A stretch of DNA of 64,000 nucleotides from Apium graveolens (Eukaryota > Streptophyta > Magnoliopsida > Apiales > Apiaceae): NCBI RefSeq assembly GCF_009905375.1, contig NC_133648.1, forward strand, positions 304,994,565 through 305,058,564, read 5' to 3'. Below the pieces are notes generated by a model, which had not been told where the DNA came from, did no database searches, and saw nothing but the letters and a program-made list of their open reading frames with translations. Positions 1 through 11,250 of this stretch are shown one piece after another; position 1 is the first letter of the stretch; each line of letters begins with the position of its first letter. The position numbers and the translations under genes were made by a program.

Positions 1-1191
1 CTCAAATATTTCTCAACTCATAAGTTAGATCGTAAAAATAATATGTATTTCAGTTCAGATTGTAATAAATATTTATAATAATTTATATATATAATCATTA
101 TAGTAAAATAATTACATTTATTATTATATATATAAAAAAATAATATTAAATTAGTTCACATTAATAATCCAATTAATCATTTTAATTAATCTCCCATTAC
201 TCGATTAATCCGATTTCCACTTTTTACACCATTGCCCTGAGGCCGACATCAAAAGTAAAATAACTAGACGATTTTAGGACGTAATTCAAACTTAATATCG
301 AGTTTGTGCATGTTTTTAGACTAGATAACAAACTTGACTCGGTCACAATATATCTTTGAACTCTACTGATTTGGTTCTAAATGAATTTACTCCAACTTGA
401 TTAGTTTTTGGAATAATTTATAAGGGTTAGGTTCTAAAGATTTATGTATTTGTGTGCATTGCATCAGTTAAAAAACTGATTTCAAAATTATTAAATATTA
501 CGTGAATTATTATTTTAATATATTTGTTAATAGAAATTAAAAATTATTTTTAATATGTGATTATAATATATCTATATATATTCATGCAATAAGTTTATTT
601 AATAATTTTTATTCATTAATATTTATAAATTATTTAGATTTTGCACAATTTTACTTGTAAGTTTTTGATGCGTTTGGTAAATTATATATAAAAACATGAA
701 TCATAATTATGAATAGAAACCAATTGTTAGGGTACTAATCGGGGATTAGGTAAAACAAAAATCAAATTTATTTTGACGATGAGCAACAATTATACGTGAA
801 TTATAAAATTTTAACATTTTTATTTTTTTATCATAAATAAATCTCAATCGCTATTCTTGGACCATTTCTGTTTTGATTCTTGATACTACAGATATTGTAA
901 ACCAATTTCGAAGTGGACAATTAACCAATAAATGAGTTAATTGGACTTTTGTACATTATCTATCACACGTCCGGATCACATGATCGGGGTCCCTTGGACT
1001 AGAAAAATGGTCCAGTACATTGCTAATTTGAGTAGTTTGGGAAACGTGACACGGAAATTCAACTAACCAAAAATCAACCACCAGTTAAGTAAAGAAGACT
1101 ACGACGCAGACTCTCAAGTGCCCCCCGGTCATCTTTATGTTTCCCCTTGCTTCATGCAACTCATCTAAGCAGAGCTTCCCCACCTTTTTAG

Positions 1192-1193
<2 letters not shown>
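1..1193. other. AT-rich DNA with no recognisable gene
   Basis: No open frame of note and no LTR terminus or transposase motif is visible on either strand. Around 960-1180 the base composition is less AT-rich, but no coding or repeat signature could be assigned. It may be old intergenic DNA or an unrecognised repeat. Confidence 0.5.

Positions 1194-1228
<35 letters not shown>
1194..1228. repeat. (AT)n microsatellite
   Basis: Uninterrupted alternating A and T directly seen; a simple repeat at the edge of the palindrome-rich region. Confidence 0.95.
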
Positions 1229-1232
<4 letters not shown>

Positions 1233-1260
1233 TTGGTCCACAACCCAGTGATTGATGTCC

Positions 1261-1333
1261 CGCATTATTTCATTGCAGCAGACCTCCAGCAATTAGACAT
1301 TGCGGGAGTTACCTACCAAAATGAAATAATGCG
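1261..1333. repeat. Nested inverted repeat (14-bp perfect arms)
   Basis: The left arm CGCATTATTTCATT (1261-1274) is perfectly complementary to the right arm AATGAAATAATGCG (1320-1333). Inside the loop a second near-palindrome, CTCCAGCAAT against ATTGCGGGAG, can pair with one mismatch. The inner motif is the same CAGCAAT core that recurs in the array starting near 1840, so this is probably a diverged member of that repeat. Function unknown. Confidence 0.8.
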
Positions 1334-1833
1334 ACAGAATTATTATTTTTATTTAATTTATAAAATAACAAAAAATTATATTTTAATGAATTAATTTTTT
1401 TTCGATAATAACGGCGTTAGAAAATATATAATTAATTTTAACAACTATTTGTTCTATATTTTCTAATTTTATTACTACTTCTCATTTATTATCAATTGTA
1501 TAATGAGTTAAAAATTTAAAAATAAATTAGATATATAATTGGAAAAATAATTAAAATATTAGTTTTAATGAAAAAAATAAAAAATCTAAGATAGTAACTG
1601 AAATGTATGAATAGAGTATTGCAAAGTATGATTGTTTATTGATCGAAAGGTGTCGACTTTTCTAAAACTTTTTTGAGTAAATTCAAATCAAACTATTTTA
1701 ATTTAAATTTTAAATATGTCAAAATTATGTATAATAACACATTTGTACTCCTTAATAAAGTTATGATGAATTAAATATTTTTTATAAATAATTTTTAATT
1801 TTAAAAAAAACAAATGAGAACAAAATAATAATA
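1334..1833. other. AT-rich spacer, nothing recognised
   Basis: Very AT-rich sequence between the first hairpin and the tandem array. It resembles the spacers of the array in composition, but no clear copy could be aligned by eye. Confidence 0.4.
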
Positions 1834-4179
1834 AAAAACCCTCCAGCAATGAGTCATTGCGGGAGGTGTTCAGCCCAGCCCCAACATATATAAAATATTG
1901 CGGCGGGTGGTTAAAGAGCCACCTACAGCAATGTTTCATTGCACCAGCCGCAATGAAACAATGCTACAGGTGGCAAATGTTATTTTTTTTTTATTTATTA
2001 CAAAAAAATGTTTAGCATTTCGGCGACTCAGTTGTTTTATATTTTTTTATAGGTAACGAAAAATTAATAAAATTTCATTTTTTTTAGTTTTCCACATTTT
2101 CAATTTTTAGCATTATATTTGTTTACTATAAATTAAAAATTGATAAATTAAATTGTACAAGTACAAGAAAAATAAAAAAAACATAAAACTCACAATATTC
2201 CGTTATGATAAAAATTCAAAAATACTATTTCGAACAAATAATTAAAAAATACATTTTCACTCAAAAATTTCAAATTCAATATTAAATTTAAATATTTTAG
2301 TTTAAAATATTAATTCAAAATATCAAAATATAAGTTCGAAAAAATATTTAAAAATTCATTTAAAAAAAAAATAAATTAGAAAAATTAAAACGGGCAAGAA
2401 CCGTTACATTTAAAACAGCGTCCTCCTGCAATGAAACGCAGGCTGCAATGAAACGCAGGGGGTGTTCAGCCCAACCCCAACATATATAAAATATTGCGGC
2501 GGGTGGTTAAAGAGCCACCTATAGCAATGTTTCATTGCACTAGCCGTAATGAAACAATGCTACAGGTGGCAAAGATTATTTTTTTTATTTATTACGAAAA
2601 AATATTTAGCATTCCGGGGGTTCAATTGTTTTATATTTTTTTATAGGTAACGAAATATTGATAAAATTTCATTTTTTTTAGTTTTCCACATTTTTAATTT
2701 TTAGCATTATATTCGTTTACTATAAATTAAAAATTGATAAACTAAATTGGACAAGTACAAGAAAAATAAAAAAAAATAAAACTCACAATATTAAAAAAAA
2801 CATAAAACTCGCAATATTCCGTTATGATAAAAATTCGAAAATACTATTTCGAACAAATAATTAAAAAATACATTTTCACTCAAAAATTTTAAATTCAATA
2901 TTAAATTTAAATATTTTAGTTTAAAATATTAATTCAAAAATATCAAAATATAAGTTCGAAAAAATAATTAAAAAATTCAAATTTAAAAAAAAAATAAATT
3001 ATAAAAAATAAAGCGGGCAAGAACCGTTACATTTGAAACAGCGTCCTCCAGTAATGTTTCATTGCACTAGTCGCAATGAAACAATGCTGTAGGTGGCAGA
3101 AGGTATTTTTTTTATTTGTTACGAAAAAATGTTTGGCATTCTGGGGGCTGAGTTGTTTTATTTTTTTTAAAGCTAACGAAAAATCGATAAAATTTCATTT
3201 TCTTAGTTTTCCACATTTTCAATTTTTAGCATTATATTCGTTTAATATCAATTAAAAATTGATAAATTAAATTGGACAAGTACAAGAAAAATAAAAAAAC
3301 ATAAAACTCACAATATTAAAAAAAACATAAAACTCATAATATTCCCTTATAATAAAAATTCGAAAATACTATTTCGAACAAATAATTAAAAAATACATTT
3401 TCACTCAAAAATTTTAAATTCAATATTAAATTTAAATATTTTAGTTTAAAATATTAATTAAAAATATCAAAATATAAGTTCAAAAAAATATTTAAAAATT
3501 CATTTAAAAAAAATAAATTAGAAAAAATAAAGCGGGCAAGAATCGTTAAATTTAAAACAGCGTCCTCCAGCAATGTTTCATTCCACTAGCCGCAATGAAA
3601 CAATGCTGTAGGTGGCAGAGGGTATTTTTTTATTTGTTACAAAAAAATGTTTAGCATTCCGAGGGTTGAGTTATTTTATATTTTTTTTATAACTAACGAA
3701 AAATCGATAAAATTTCATTTTTTTTAGTTTTTCACATTTTCAATTTTTAGCATTATATTCGTTTACTATAAATTAAAAATTGATAAATTAAATTGGACAA
3801 ATACAAGAAAAATAAAAAAACAAAAACTCACAATATTAAAAAAACATAAAACTCATAATATTTTGTTATAATAAAATTCGAAAATACTATTTCGAACAAA
3901 TATTAAAAAAATATATTTTTATTCAAAAATTTTAAATTCATTATTAAAATTTAAATATTTTAGTTTAAAATATTAATTCAAAAATATCAAAATATAAGTT
4001 CGAAAAAATAAATTAGAAAAAATAAAGTGGGCAAACAGTGTCCTCCAGCAATGTTTCATAACAGTGTTCTCCAACAATGTTTCATTGCACTAGCTGCAAT
4101 GAAACAATGTTGTAGTGCTGCCGCAATGTTTCAATGCGGCAGGTGGTTGCTAGAACCACCTGGGGCTGTGGAAGGGCAC

Positions 4180-4180
<1 letters not shown>
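1834..4180. repeat. Tandem array of ~0.5-0.6 kb units with palindromic cores
   Basis: Four to five units are seen. The core hairpins lie at 1919-1973, 2515-2569, 3044-3096, 3562-3615 and about 4072-4130, so the period falls from about 600 to 520-505 bp. Each core pairs a CAGCAATGTTTCATTGC-type arm with GCAATGAAACAATGC, flanked by CCACCT and AGGTGG, giving a stem of about 24 bp with a loop near 7 nt. Between cores is a conserved AT-rich spacer with recurring words such as GTTTACTATAAATTAAAAAT and GCGGGCAAGAACCGTTA. A further 27-bp near-palindrome lies at 1840-1866. The array ends in AGGTGGTTgctAGAACCACCT and a (TA)n tract. It is not a known satellite or MITE that I recognise. Confidence 0.85.

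Positions 4181-4181
<1 letters not shown>

Positions 4182-4235
<54 letters not shown>
4182..4235. repeat. (TA)n microsatellite
   Basis: Alternating AT tract of about 54 bp immediately after the last array unit. Confidence 0.95.
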
Positions 4236-4238
<3 letters not shown>

Positions 4239-4544
4239 CATACGGAGTGTATGGCTAGGGCGCATGTATATTAGACTTTAAAGCTCAATAAGTCAAATAT
4301 TTTCCTCCATTTTACAATGGTTGTATTTCGAGCATGTAGTATACTATGTCCTGATCAGGGTTACGGAAATTAGTAATCGAAAAATATTGGTCACGTGACC
4401 TTCTAAGAATTAATCACTGAATTGAAAATTAATCGGTAAAAAATTGAAAGTAATTTAATATTAATATATATATATATATATTTATAAATTTTATTTAAAT
4501 AAAATCATTACTTGGTAACTCTCGTAATAATCACGTATCTTATC
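4236..4544. other. AT-rich DNA flanking the Tat element
   Basis: No coding or repeat signal was recognised. The last five bases, TTATC (4540-4544), are a candidate target-site duplication for the element that follows. Confidence 0.4.
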
Positions 4545-4910
4545 TGTTGTGGAATAAAAACTAGAGTGCGTTATTAATGCTAGGGTTTGTGGGTTTCGAG
4601 TTTTAATGGCTGCTCTCGTGTTCAGGACTATCGGTCCTTGCAAGATGCCTACGTATCTATGTGTAGTAGAGAATCAAGCCATAAACGTAGTTTTAGGTTG
4701 AGGGGTAGAGCCCTTTATATAGAGGTGAGTCTAGGTTAAACTTGCATTAGGCGACTTGGTGGACAAGTCTCCAACTTAGATAGTGATTAGAAGTCCTTTA
4801 AAGGAAGGAACTCCAGAACCTTCTGTGTAGGACTTTGAGTCCGTTTAGGACACATGTCTCTGCTCTTCCAGCCGTATTGAGCCTAGTTCGTGAACATCTT
4901 GTGTACGTGG
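4545..4910 (-). repeat. Tat element 3' LTR, partial
   Basis: Matches 15402-15772 almost throughout, beginning TGTT and ending at CGTGG, where the Angela-like solo LTR is inserted. The remaining roughly 160 bp of the LTR, present at 15773-15932 and also inside the chimeric insertion at 20201-20360, is absent on the far side of the insertion. The sequence there jumps directly into internal DNA at 7019-7030. Confidence 0.85.
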
Positions 4911-7013
4911 TGTTAGGGATTAAAGAAATAAAACGCAACGAAAAACAAAAATTTTGAATCCTTACAGCAGGATCTATGTATAATGACTTGATAATTATGG
5001 AGAATAGGATCATGTACCTTAAATAAATATTTCCTTCTGATTGTAATGGAAGTTCTGATCTTGATGAACCACAACAGCCCTCCTTGCGAAGATCTGCTCT
5101 CCAAGGTATCCACACGAACGTCCGATCGTGCAACGATCACCGGAGCCGGTACTAGCCGATTTGGTTGCCTCTTCCTCTCTCTCTCTCTCTCTTTCTCTCT
5201 AGCCTCTCTAAGATGTAGAGCTGCTAGGGTTTTTTCTCAAAAACGTAATGTGACAAGTAACCCTAAAAATATACATCTTAATGTATACATGGGGGAGTGA
5301 TGATTAAGGCCTAACCCTAAACCTAATGGGCTTCTGAAAAATGACCCATTCTGATTTTAGGTTTATATTACTATAAAATTTGAATTCTAATATATATACA
5401 ATTAATCAAGTCTCATTTAATTAATTTAATAATTAAATTTGAATTAATAATAATAAAAATATTTAAATTCATAATTTAAATAAAACTCTGTTTTAAACGC
5501 TCTTTGTGTGTGACCCTTTAGGTTATTATTACGTTGGCAATAATTTTATTTTCTAATAATAAAATTATAAACAATGACTGACATTTAGTAATACATCATT
5601 GCTCCTAGACCTGGCAATTCGTTCGTGTCGTATACTTTCGTGTCGTATATTTTCGTGTTTCATGTACTTGAATGTCAAACACAAAACCGACATGTTTAGT
5701 GTTCGTGTACATTCGTGTTCGTGTACTTTCGTTTTGTGTCGTTTCGTGTCATGTATGTCGTATTAATTGAATATTAATATATATTAAATTTTATACTAAT
5801 ATAAATTAAAATATAAGTTTTTTAGGTAAAAAAATTATGAAATATATAAAAAATATATATTTAGATCTCAATTCTATAGAATATAATGAAATCAAATAAT
5901 ATTTTTAAAATAAATATGCATACATTTATTATAATTCTACATATATTTATAAAAAATATTAAAATTTTATTATATATTTATTTATGTCGTATACTTCGTG
6001 GCGTGTCGTGCACTCGAAGGTTAGACACAAAACCGACATTAAATCTTGACCGTGTACTTTCGTGTTCATGTACTTCGTGTCGTGTACTAAAAATGCAAAC
6101 ACAAACACTAAATTTTTGTGTCGTGTAAGTCGTGTCGTATCGTGTCCAAAATTGTCGGGTCTGATTGCTCCCCAAGTAATAATAATTGGTGATTTGATTA
6201 AATCTTTCTTGAATAATTTATAATGTAATATAATCCCTTTAGCCTTATATTATAGATCAAACTCGAGGCATGAATTGTTTCATCCTCTGTTAACGTTTAA
6301 TCCTTGTTTCCTTGACCAATGAGTAAACTATTAAACAAATCAGTATTTGAGAACGACCATGCATTTTATAGTCTTACTCAATCAAGAGGCCAATAATATC
6401 ACTCCTTTAATATAGGAGAGCTAAATCCCATCTAGATCATTAATATTTCTCATTCGATTCATAATATACCCAATATCTACTTTTATTATTACCCGGTCAA
6501 GGATAACTTTCAATAGTATCAAAGTATATTAATTCTCGTATAGAAATATAATGATTTCAGATCTAAGGACCAATACATCATTATCACTGTGAGATTAACT
6601 TATGACACTATAGACATGTTGTATCTCACAATGTGTCAATCTAACACCATGTATCTAATACATGTGCATTTGTTTTGACTTTAGTATCACCATACCTATG
6701 ATCAATGAGATGTGATCATCAGCCAACAAACACACTAGTCTCAACGTATTTATTATCGTCCCTTGACAATAATACTTAACTAGGGACCTTTAGGAATATC
6801 AATACTATTCCCATAATCTCATTTTTAAGTCACGTACTTAGAGATATAGATTTACATATCATATTCCAAAGACATTTATTAATCTAACATTTTATTGCAG
6901 AAAATAAAGATATAATAAATTACTAAAGAATAATCCATAGAATCATAATTAATAATTCAAATGTCACATAACATAAACATAATAGTGTTGTCTATAGGGC
7001 ACGCACACTAACA
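4911..7013 (-). mobile_element. Angela-like Ty1/copia solo LTR
   Basis: Starts TGTTAGGGA and ends CACTAACA, giving the TG...CA ends of an LTR, with a perfect 5-bp TSD CGTGG at 4906-4910 and 7014-7018. No internal retrotransposon domains lie between these ends, so it is a solo LTR. Subtracting the nested MITE and its extra TSD leaves about 1.54 kb, close to the second copy at 18665-20195 (1531 bp). Read on the minus strand the ends are TGTTAGTG...GCCCTAGAGACAA and ...CCCTAACA. From memory this resembles Angela-type copia LTRs; the lineage name is an inference. It contains a (CT)n tract near 5170-5200. Confidence 0.85.
5606..6163. mobile_element. hAT-type MITE nested in the solo LTR
   Basis: A 558-bp insertion flanked by a perfect 8-bp duplication ATTGCTCC (5598-5605 and 6164-6171). 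Its ends TAGACCTGGCAATT and, read inward from the right, CAGACCCGACAATT form imperfect terminal inverted repeats. An 8-bp TSD with such short TIRs is the signature of hAT elements. No transposase frame is present, so it is non-autonomous. The interior is full of subterminal CGTGTCGTGTAC-like direct repeats and has CACAAAACCGACAT in both halves. The copy of the LTR at 18665-20195 has the empty site, ATTGCTAC at 19344-19351. Confidence 0.92.
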
Positions 7014-7018
7014 CGTGG

Positions 7019-7600
7019 ACCCTCATGGGTGTCGGCCCTTCACGGGTGTCGTCCCTTCATGGGTATCTCCGTTTTATCATAAAGTATGGAGTGACCTACA
7101 TGTTTACAACGACTTTTATAGTGCGAGTATACGCATTAAAGGTATTTGCACATGCTAATCAATGTTGTTCGACACCAAAGGGTCCTATCCGGGACTAAAA
7201 AGCGAGCATTTATCACCCCCTAACCTTCGTCAAGGTTAATTATAGGGTGAAAGCTGCTAATAGGCCCTAATCGGGGCTAATCGGCCCTAATCGGGGCTAA
7301 TCGACCCTAATCGAGGCTAAAAAGGGAATAATTGGCCTTAATCGAGGCTAATTTGTCTTAATCAGGACTAATCTTCATGCATAAGACAATAATTATCCCT
7401 AATTTATACTAATCACGTGAGTGAATCGGTTAAACGGCTCTAACCGGGGCTAATTTCATCACATGAGTCATTAATTCCCCATGATTCGGATTAATTACGC
7501 GTAATATACACTAATCGGCCCTAATCGAGGCTTAATCTTAAAATCCTGAAAATTTAATTTTTTTTTTCTATTTTTCACTATTTTTTGCAATTTTTTTTAT
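7019..7600 (-). repeat. Tat element 3' internal region with short tandem repeats
   Basis: 7019-7068 has three copies of a CCCTTCACGGGTGTCG-like 16-19 bp motif, also present at 20668-20716. From about 7255 to 7520 the motif CTAATCGGGGCTAATCGGCC and variants recur as a degenerate array of roughly 11- and 22-bp units. Amplified tandem repeats between pol and the 3' LTR are known in Retand-type Tat elements. No protein coding is seen here. Confidence 0.7.
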
Positions 7601-9793
7601 AAATTTTCGCAGCGGGGTCGTCGAGGCTCTGCGGGACCTCCTGCTGTAGGAAGTCCTGCTTGGCCACATGGCCTCTTTTGTGGCTTGCTCGGCCACAAGA
7701 GGTCGGCCACCTCCTGGTCGGCTAGGGGCAGGTCCTCCTGTCCCTTGTTGGCCAGGGATGTTTGCTCCAATTTTTTTTTTAAAACCTTCTACTTAGACTC
7801 AAGCCCTTTGTGCACTTTTCTAGGCACTTTTCTAGGCTCTTCTCACTCTTGGTTATCCATGGATTTAATCTCATGGTTGCCCTAGAGTTCCTCGTGGTTC
7901 TGCTACGCTTGTTTCAGTGAATGTTCCGTACTCATTCTATCGAACGTTCTGTACTCGTTCTACTCAACGTTCTGTACTATATTGAACTTGTTCCATAAGA
8001 AATCTTTTACTTCATTGAACTTGTCCAAACTTTCTTTGTAGGATGTTCTGTACTCCAACAAACTCGTTCTCGTAGACGTTCTAGTCTTCAAGAAACTTAG
8101 TTCCGCTGGGAGTTATCGTTTCCAAGAAATTTCTAAGAGACTTCACATGAGGGTCCCGGAAGAACTTTAGAAGGCCTCAGGGCTCTCCTATAGAGGCTCC
8201 TGGTCGGCCTCAAGGATTCAATTTTAGCCTGGTTGTCTAGGCTTGGTCTTAGTAGGCCTCAGGGCCACTCTCAGGGTGGTTTGGTCGACCGGGAGGAAAA
8301 GTACTCTGAATTTATCATGGTGAACGCTTTGATCTTCACGGAACTTATTTCTGTGAACCCTCTGATCTTCACGGAACTTGTTCACGCTGACGTTCTGAAC
8401 TTGGCTAGTCGGATAGGGCTAGCCTTAATGGGTCTTGGGGCCCTCCGGGATCTCCTACAGAGGCTCTTGGTCGGCCATAAGGCCTTAATTTATTGGATGG
8501 TCGGCCAAGGCTAGTCTTACGTTCCTCTTATTTCAGCTGCTGAGGCTCTTGACACCAAGGCCAACAAGAGCGATGCTGTCACGGGAAGAATGCCTCGGGA
8601 TGCAGCAAAACAGGCGAACCGTGTCCCTAAGATTCTTGCTTTCCTTGAAACGTCTTGATCTGGCCAGAAGAGGACCAAAAACTTCGAAGGGAGTGCAAGG
8701 ATCCCTAGGGAACCTTAATGGGGCATCTCCACCAATAACTCAGTGTTCGGCAGTCCGGGTCTAGCCCTCGAGTGGTCGATGAACCGTGTTACTCCTGCCG
8801 ACCTTCTGCATGTCTCATCTGGAGACAAACTTCTTGAGGACGAGATGTTGGGGGCTCATGCCTTGTACCAGGTATACTTCAACTTGTATAAACTTTTTGT
8901 TTAAGTGCACTCTTTTAGAATTTGAAGAAATTTCACAAGAATCACCCCTTCAGGGGGCCCTGCTCGGCCAAAGGGCCTTGTTTTATGCTGGTCCGCCTAG
9001 GCCTCGTGCTTGGGGACTCGGCCCTTCCGACTTCAAATTTTTATAACTTTTTTCTATGTTCTCCTTGTCAAGCCAATGCTTAATTCGCCGCGTACTCCAC
9101 TCAGAGTATAAAGATGAGAAGTGACTATGCAGCGCTGCAGACCTCAATAAACAAGATGAAGGTCTCTTCGGATGAGTGGGAGTTCAAATCCCATGAAGAA
9201 GAGGACAATATTGCTACCTTAGAAGGTCTTTTCAAACGAATGTGAGTTCAAATCCCATGAAAAAGAGGACAATATTGCTACCTTAGAAAGGAAGTGCGCT
9301 AAGGTGGAGGAGAAAAGGAAGATGGAGTGGAAAGACCTTGTGGACTCCTAACACAGATCTTCGTCGTTCACTAGGATAATGGATGAGCACAACGATGAGA
9401 TGCACCTTGTTAACCTTGCTCTAGGTTGGAAGAGGGGGTCAATGATACTCAAGGCTTATTTTTGGACGTTGTCGACCCGAGTCTCCTATCTTTCCCTTGG
9501 TCATTACCTGTTATGGACCATCCGGGAAGGCCTCCGGGTCCGTGCCCGAGACTCCCCATATACGGCCTCAATCCAGTTCCAGCCATGGGGTTTCCGGTTC
9601 TAAGGGCAAGGCCCCTTCGGGTAGCCCCAACTTTAAAGTAGCTCTTTACGGGAGAGTTAGGGAGCCGATTGCAGGGAGCAGCAGCTCCTTCTTAGTGGCA
9701 AGTTTGGACGAGGAGGATGAGGAAGAGGAGGGGGAGCAAGAAGGTCAGGGAGCGGGTAATGGTGAGGAAGAGGAGGACTCTTCTGAGGAGTGA
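7601..9793 (+). pseudogene. Antisense ORF region of the Tat element (decayed)
   Basis: This stretch lies between the end of pol and the 3' LTR but reads on the plus strand, opposite to gag-pol. It is GC-richer than its surroundings. Open pieces occur at 7685-7885, 8233-8514, 8549-8764, 9379-9641 and 9497-9793. The last ends in a strongly acidic tail (DEEDEEEEGEQEGQ and EEEEDSSEE) followed by a stop. About 9110-9350 reads as a lysine/glutamate-rich helical segment in another frame, so a single ancestral gene has been frameshifted. Antisense extra ORFs in this position are described for several Tat-lineage elements. Its function is unknown and no domain is recognised; the acidic end and position are the only support. 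Confidence 0.55.
9179..9290 (+). repeat. ~66-bp direct duplication in the antisense ORF
   Basis: GAGTTCAAATCCCATGAAGA at 9179 onward recurs at 9244 onward, both followed by AGAGGACAATATTGCTACCT. The period is about 65 bp, which is not a multiple of three, and the second copy enters an immediate stop. The duplication therefore helps to break the antisense frame. Confidence 0.85.
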
Positions 9794-10156
9794 CTGTGAT
9801 AGCCTTGTGCGGCTTTGATCGCCACACGTGGCTTTGTTTTTAGAACTTTTTTATTCGAACTATATTGGTTTGTAACCTATTGGTCCTTCGGGACTTAACT
9901 TGTGATCCTTCGGGATCTTTATTTATGCACTTCATTTGATTTCATTTCATAATTGTCTTTTATTTTCAGTATTTGGTCCTTCGTGACTTGCATTCTTTAG
10001 ATGCTCGTACTTAATAAATTGGTAGACAAGATGATAGAAATAAACTTGCATAATAGATAATATCTCTGAGAAACAGGTTCAACCCTTACATAAGATGGTT
10101 TCGTCGACCTTATTTATAAACTTAATACTAAGTAATAGGAACACATCACCAATTTA
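9794..10156. other. Spacer between antisense ORF and pol end
   Basis: Non-coding DNA between two convergent coding regions of the Tat element. Short repeats of the form GGTCCTTCGGGACTT and GATCCTTCGGGATCTT occur at 9890-9920; the second is a small palindrome. Nothing else was recognised. Confidence 0.5.
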
Positions 10157-11250
10157 CTAAACATAATAAACCTTTAGCTTTGAAGCGTGCCAAGTGCGGG
10201 GCATTTCATCACCGTTCAGGGTCTCCAACTTGAAGGATCCTCGTCTTAATGTCTTTTTCACCTTATAAGGCCCTTCCCAGTTAGGGGCTAGCTTTCCTCT
10301 CTCCCCGACTCCCGATGCCTCAGTCTTCCTTAGAACCAAATCTCCTTGCTGAAAGAACCTTTCTTTAACCCTTCTATTATAATAGAGGGTGGCTCTTCGT
10401 TGATTCTCTACATTGCGGGCGTTGGCCTCATCTCTGACCTCGTCAATGATATCGAGAGCGAGCCTCATACCTTCTTCGTTGGTCTATGGATCATAAGCTT
10501 CAATCCTAGGGGATCCATGAGTGATCTCGAGGGGCTCCACGGCCTCCACTCCGTAAGCCAGCATAAATGGGGTAGCTTCAGTAGTCACTTTGTAGGTGGT
10601 ACGATATGCCCATAGTATAGGCATCAACTCATCTGCCCAAGTGTTCCTTAAGCGTTCAACCATTTTCTTAAGTCCATCAAGGACGATTCTATTAGCAACT
10701 TTCGCCTTTCCGTTTGCTTGTGGGTGAGCAACTGAGGTGAAGTGGAGCTCTATATTGTTATCATCATAGTACTCTCTGAATTATGCATTATCAAATTATC
10801 GCCCATAATACGTAACAAGGATACGTGGGATCCAAAATAGGCATATAACATTCTCCTATTAGAATCAGTTAATTTGCTTGGTGCTTATCTTGGCTAGTTC
10901 CTTAACCTCAATCCACTTTGTGAAGTAGTCTATGGCTACCACAATGAACTTCTTCTGTTTCGATGCTACATAAAATGGTCCAAATATATCATTTCCCCCC
11001 ATTGCAAAAGAGATGGGTGTGTTGATAGATGTAAGCCTCTCTGGGTTGTCATACTATCGGAGCATGCCTCTGGCACCTGTCACATTTCTTTACATAACCC
11101 TTTGCATCGGCTAGCATAGTTGGCCAGTAGAACCCTAATCGAATTATCTTGTGAGCGGGGGACCCTGCCTCCCAAGTGTTGCCCACAAATCTCTTCTTGG
11201 GTTTCTTTAAGCGCCTCATCTACTTCAAGAGGTCTTAAGCACTTCATATA
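10157..11250 (-). pseudogene. pol: Tat integrase, broken
   Basis: The zinc-binding start is recognisable at the 3' end of the 11080-12450 frame. The catalytic core then reads only in pieces with stops between 10470 and 11080, for example a FYVASKQKKFIVVAIDYFTKW-like stretch encoded near 10900-10990. A clean C-terminal frame follows at 10157-10468, containing YYNRRVKERFFQQGDLVLRK and WEGPYKV and ending WHASKLKVYYV. This is the usual end of Tat integrase, which has no chromodomain. With the core interrupted, integration activity is lost. Confidence 0.85.

Noticed and set aside
4027..4281. 84-codon plus-strand frame over the array end
   Set aside because: It consists of the palindromic array and a (TA)n tract translated as repeated Tyr-Ile; no protein character.
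7685..9046. A host gene with several exons on the plus strand
   Set aside because: The frames lie inside a Tat element between pol and LTR and show repeats of the same words; an antisense element ORF explains them better.
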